From: Chryseobacterium jejuense
Lineage (GTDB): Bacteria > Bacteroidota > Bacteroidia > Flavobacteriales > Weeksellaceae
DNA: 64,000 bases
Reading direction: 5' to 3'
Assembly: GCF_017877355.1 (NCBI RefSeq)
Contig: NZ_JAGIPR010000001.1
Coordinates: 744,001-808,000 of the forward strand
Shown: one piece after another, positions 61,153 to 64,000 of the stretch
Position numbering within the stretch: position 1 is the first letter of the stretch
How the letters are laid out: each line of letters starts with the position of its first letter
Notes under the pieces: generated by a model
The model's database searches: none
What the model saw: only the letters and a program-made list of their open reading frames with translations
Told to the model about the DNA's origin: nothing
Position numbers and translations under genes: made by a program

Positions 61153-62547
61153 ATGTTTTCAGCACAGACTTATCAAGACAGAAGAGCCGTATTGCAGGGC
61201 AATGTGGCAAGTGGAATTCTATTGTTTTTAGGAAATATAGAGAATCCTGTAAATTTTGAGCACAATCCTTATTATTTCCGTCAGGACAGTACTTTCCTGT
61301 ATTATTTCGGAATTCAGGAGCCTAAGATTGCCGCTATTATTGATATTGATGAAAATAAGACGATTGTTTTCGGAGATGAACTGAGTATTGATGATATTGT
61401 ATGGATGGGCAGGCAGGAAACGCTGAAAGAGAAGAGCCTGAAATCCGGAGTACAGGAAACATTACCGTATGCAGAGCTTTCTCAATATCTTCTGAAAGCA
61501 CAAACATCTGGCAGAAAGGTACATTATCTTCCACCCTATCAGCCTTCTAATAAAATTGCACTAACAGATCTTTTAGGGATTAAAATAGCAGAGTTACAGC
61601 CTTCTGTGGAAATGATTAAAGCTGTTGTAAAGCAGCGTTCTGTAAAAGAAGCTCAGGAAATAGTACAGATTGAAAAAGCAGTAAACGTATCTAATGAAAT
61701 GCATTTGTTGGCGATGAGAATGGCCAAACCGGGTGTTAAGGAATATGAGATTGCTAATGCTATTCAATATCTTGCTGCTAACAAAGAATGTCAGATGTCT
61801 TATCCACCGATAGTTACTATAAACGGAGGGATCCTTCACAATCATTACCGTCTTAATACCCTGAAAGACGGAGATCTTTTCCTTAATGACTCTGGGGCTG
61901 AAACGGCAATGGGATATGCGGGCGACTTAACCAGAACATTTCCTGTAAGCAAAACCTTCAGTACAAAACAAAAGGAAATATATGAAATTGTTCTGAATTC
62001 ATTTAATAACGCCCATCATCTTTTGAAACCGGGAGTTAAGTTTAAAGATATTTACCTGAAAGCTTCTGAATATCTGGTAGAAGGACTTGTTGACTTGGGA
62101 TTAATGAAAGGAAGTCCTGAAGACGCAGTGAAAAACAATGCTCATACTCTATTTTTCCAATGTGGATTAGGGCATATGATGGGATTGGATGTACATGATA
62201 TGGAGGATCTTGGAGAACAATATATCGGTTATACAGAAGAAGAACCAAAAGACACCCAAACATTCGGTCTTAAATCTTTACGTTTAGGAAAAGCTTTAGA
62301 ATCCGGATATGTAGTGACGGTGGAACCCGGTATTTATATGATTCCGGAGCTGATTGATATCTGGCAGGCTGAAAATAAAAATGCGGAATTTATTAACTAT
62401 GATAAAGTGAATGAATACCGAAATTTCGGTGGTGTTCGTGTAGAAGATGATTTCCTGATTACAGATGATGGCCACAGACTTCTTGGAAACGGATTGATTA
62501 CTACCGTTGATGAAATTGAAAGCTACAGAGCAGAATACTTAGCTTAA
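61153..62547 (+). CDS. pepP: Xaa-Pro aminopeptidase (M24 family)
   Basis: 464 residues. The N-terminal domain (MFSAQTYQDRRAVLQGNVASGILL) is creatinase-like. The catalytic domain has all metal ligands: Asp in LFLNDSGAETAMGYAGDLTRTF (two Asp), His in GLGHMMGLDVHD, Glu in VTVEPGIYM and Glu in GVRVEDDF. It frees N-terminal residues before proline, as needed for collagen-like peptides. A DPP IV-type gene starts 10 bases later on the same strand. Confidence 0.92.
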   Translation: MFSAQTYQDRRAVLQGNVASGILLFLGNIENPVNFEHNPYYFRQDSTFLYYFGIQEPKIAAIIDIDENKTIVFGDELSIDDIVWMGRQETLKEKSLKSGVQETLPYAELSQYLLKAQTSGRKVHYLPPYQPSNKIALTDLLGIKIAELQPSVEMIKAVVKQRSVKEAQEIVQIEKAVNVSNEMHLLAMRMAKPGVKEYEIANAIQYLAANKECQMSYPPIVTINGGILHNHYRLNTLKDGDLFLNDSGAETAMGYAGDLTRTFPVSKTFSTKQKEIYEIVLNSFNNAHHLLKPGVKFKDIYLKASEYLVEGLVDLGLMKGSPEDAVKNNAHTLFFQCGLGHMMGLDVHDMEDLGEQYIGYTEEEPKDTQTFGLKSLRLGKALESGYVVTVEPGIYMIPELIDIWQAENKNAEFINYDKVNEYRNFGGVRVEDDFLITDDGHRLLGNGLITTVDEIESYRAEYLA

Positions 62548-62557
62548 GAGATATCGT

Positions 62558-64000
62558 ATGAAGAATTTTAAAAAAATTACGGCTATTGCCCTATATTTCC
62601 TGTGTCTGTCGCCATTCGCCGCACAAAAAACACAATGGACTCCTGATGGCAATGCGTATTATTCATTTACCCAAAATGGTGTTGGGATTATTGATGTGCT
62701 GAATCCCGGAAAAGATCAGGCTTTTTTAAGCAATAATGAGCTGATTCCTTCGGGAAGCTCTACGGCTTTAGAAGTACAGAGTTTTCAGGTGTCACCGGAT
62801 GGTAAAAGTCTGTTGCTTTTCACCAATACCCAGAAAGTATGGCGCGATAATACCCGTGGAGATTACTGGATCTTTGATAAAAATACCAAGAAGCTTACCC
62901 AGCTTGGGAAAGACCTGCCAACAGCATCATTAATGTTTGCCAAGTTCTCTCCTGATGGCAAAAAAGTGGCTTATGTATCTAAGCATAATATTTATATTGA
63001 AGACCTTTCCAATAGTCAGCTTACTAAAATTACCAATGATGGTACAGACAGAATGATTAACGGTACTTTCGATTGGGCTTATGAAGAAGAGTTTGGTACT
63101 CAGGATGGTTTCAGATGGTCTCCTGACGGAAGTAAAATTGCTTACTGGAAGCTGGATGCAAGGGGTACCAAAAACTTTCTGATGATTAATAATACAGATA
63201 GTTTATACTCATTTACCGTTCCTGTAGAATATCCGAAAGTGGGTGAAAATCCTTCAGGATGCAGCATCTGGTTCTATGATCTTGCTTCAAAATCTTCTAA
63301 GAAAGCAGATATAGCCGGGGATGAGGTACAACATTATATTCCCAGAATGGAATGGGTACTGGATTCTAAATCTATTATTCTGCAGCAATTAAACAGGAAA
63401 CAGAATCAGAGCAAAATTATAGTGGCTGATGCTCAATCAGGAAGCAGTAAAACCATTTATACCGAGACAGATCCGGCATGGATTGATATCAAATCCAGAT
63501 GGAATGAGAACGATCCAAGCGGTTGGGATTGGATTAACAATGGTAAAGAGTTTCTGTGGCTTTCTGAAAAAGACGGCTGGAGACATATTTATAAAATAGA
63601 TATGAATGGTAAAGAAACTTTGCTTACAAAAGATGCTTTTGATGTGATAAAACCTGAGTTTTTTGATGTTCCGAACAAACAGATTTACTTTTTGGCGTCC
63701 CCTGGTAATGCTACTCAGAAGTATCTGTACAAAGTAAGTATGCAGGGCGGAAAAGCACAAAGACTCACTCCTGAAACTTACACCGGATCCAATCAATATA
63801 TGATATCTCCCAACGGGAAAATTGCAATGTTTAACAATAGCAGTGTCAATGCACATTCAGCAGGAGCAGTGGTATCGCTGCCTGAACATAAAGAGCTTGT
63901 AGCTGCCCAAAGTGTTTCAAAAGCAGATCCTGCAAGAGCTAAAACAGAATTTTTCCAGGTTACTACACAGGATGGTGCTACGTTAGACGGATGGGTTGTA
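62558..64000 (+). CDS. S9 family dipeptidyl peptidase IV-type protein (partial, runs off the window)
   Basis: 481 codons from ATG 62558, still open at the end of the window. Signal peptide (MKNFKKITAIALYFLCLSPFAAQ). The beta-propeller part includes DWAYEEEFGTQDGFRWSPDG with the Glu-Glu pair that binds substrate N-termini in DPP IV, and repeats such as FSPDGKKVAYV. The catalytic alpha/beta-hydrolase domain (Ser, Asp, His) lies beyond the window. Likely exported, releasing Xaa-Pro dipeptides. Confidence 0.85.
   Translation, partial: MKNFKKITAIALYFLCLSPFAAQKTQWTPDGNAYYSFTQNGVGIIDVLNPGKDQAFLSNNELIPSGSSTALEVQSFQVSPDGKSLLLFTNTQKVWRDNTRGDYWIFDKNTKKLTQLGKDLPTASLMFAKFSPDGKKVAYVSKHNIYIEDLSNSQLTKITNDGTDRMINGTFDWAYEEEFGTQDGFRWSPDGSKIAYWKLDARGTKNFLMINNTDSLYSFTVPVEYPKVGENPSGCSIWFYDLASKSSKKADIAGDEVQHYIPRMEWVLDSKSIILQQLNRKQNQSKIIVADAQSGSSKTIYTETDPAWIDIKSRWNENDPSGWDWINNGKEFLWLSEKDGWRHIYKIDMNGKETLLTKDAFDVIKPEFFDVPNKQIYFLASPGNATQKYLYKVSMQGGKAQRLTPETYTGSNQYMISPNGKIAMFNNSSVNAHSAGAVVSLPEHKELVAAQSVSKADPARAKTEFFQVTTQDGATLDGWVV

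Noticed and set aside
1-64000. tRNA or rRNA genes
   Set aside because: No T-loop/acceptor patterns or rRNA-like stretches were recognised by eye; a tRNA scan would settle it.

Overview
The window is one contiguous piece of an AT-rich chromosome from a member of the Bacteroidota, most likely Chryseobacterium or a close relative in the Flavobacteriia. The evidence is type IX secretion C-terminal domains on secreted proteins, GIGTTTP-type surface proteins, small peptides with the flavobacterial MKxxKKLxRxxLKxIxG-like leader, and promoters with the Bacteroidota -7 element TAnnTTTG in place of a normal -10. No rRNA, tRNA, CRISPR array, complete insertion sequence or prophage was seen. Most of the window is ordinary chromosome with short, decayed accessory patches.

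Layout, left to right. 1-8.6 kb: end of an S41 protease, a serine beta-lactamase-like hydrolase, an AraC regulator, a DnaQ-like exonuclease, a MORN/YwqK-like gene that seems frameshifted, a lipoprotein, a BspA-type repeat surface protein, a Crp/Fnr regulator and a GNAT acetyltransferase. 8.7-13 kb: an envelope-stress block with two ferritin-like proteins, a fasciclin protein, periplasmic MsrB, and a divergent ECF sigma/anti-sigma pair. msrB and the fasciclin gene share a two-part promoter-like motif with identical spacing. 13-16.5 kb: metE under a cobalamin riboswitch, and a divergent Lrp/AsnC regulator with two matching palindromes in front of it. 16.6-18.2 kb: a glycine-repeat leader peptide and a LexA-like XRE regulator. 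18.2-21.8 kb: alkaline phosphatase, a COG0523 metal chaperone, a MerC-like protein and a Zur-like Fur protein with two zinc-box palindromes in the divergent promoter region. 21.8-24.1 kb: AraC regulator and a creatinase-like M24 protein. 24.3-32.2 kb: Cys/His hydrolase-like protein, a GIGTTTP protein, an acyltransferase remnant and a three-gene phosphorelay. 32.5-35.1 kb: a GNAT enzyme, a hypothetical gene, a 1-kb repeat patch and a Cys-rich leader peptide.

35.3-49.6 kb is an assimilatory sulfate reduction locus on the minus strand: Rrf2 regulator, cysH (APS reductase type), cysD, cysN, cysE, cysM/K, cobA/sumT, cysJ, cysI, then a TonB-dependent receptor and an unusual fusion of precorrin-2 dehydrogenase (siroheme) with a TauE/SafE exporter. 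Together these take sulfate through APS and sulfite to sulfide and cysteine, and supply the siroheme cofactor. metE then uses the sulfur for methionine when B12 is absent.

49.7-64 kb: AraC, polysaccharide deacetylase, DoxX, GNAT, a secreted M43 metalloprotease with a type IX signal, and a complete four-enzyme trans-4-hydroxyproline degradation operon with its own AraC regulator. Xaa-Pro aminopeptidase and the start of a dipeptidyl peptidase IV-type enzyme follow. The combination suggests use of collagen- or gelatin-like, proline-rich protein.

No clearly new defence or mobile system was found. The most interesting signals are regulatory: the shared ECF-type motif, the Zur boxes and the operator over the cys promoter. 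The fusion protein, the leader peptides, the intergenic repeat array and the gene remnants are also worth a look. All functions are assigned by reading motifs, without database searches.
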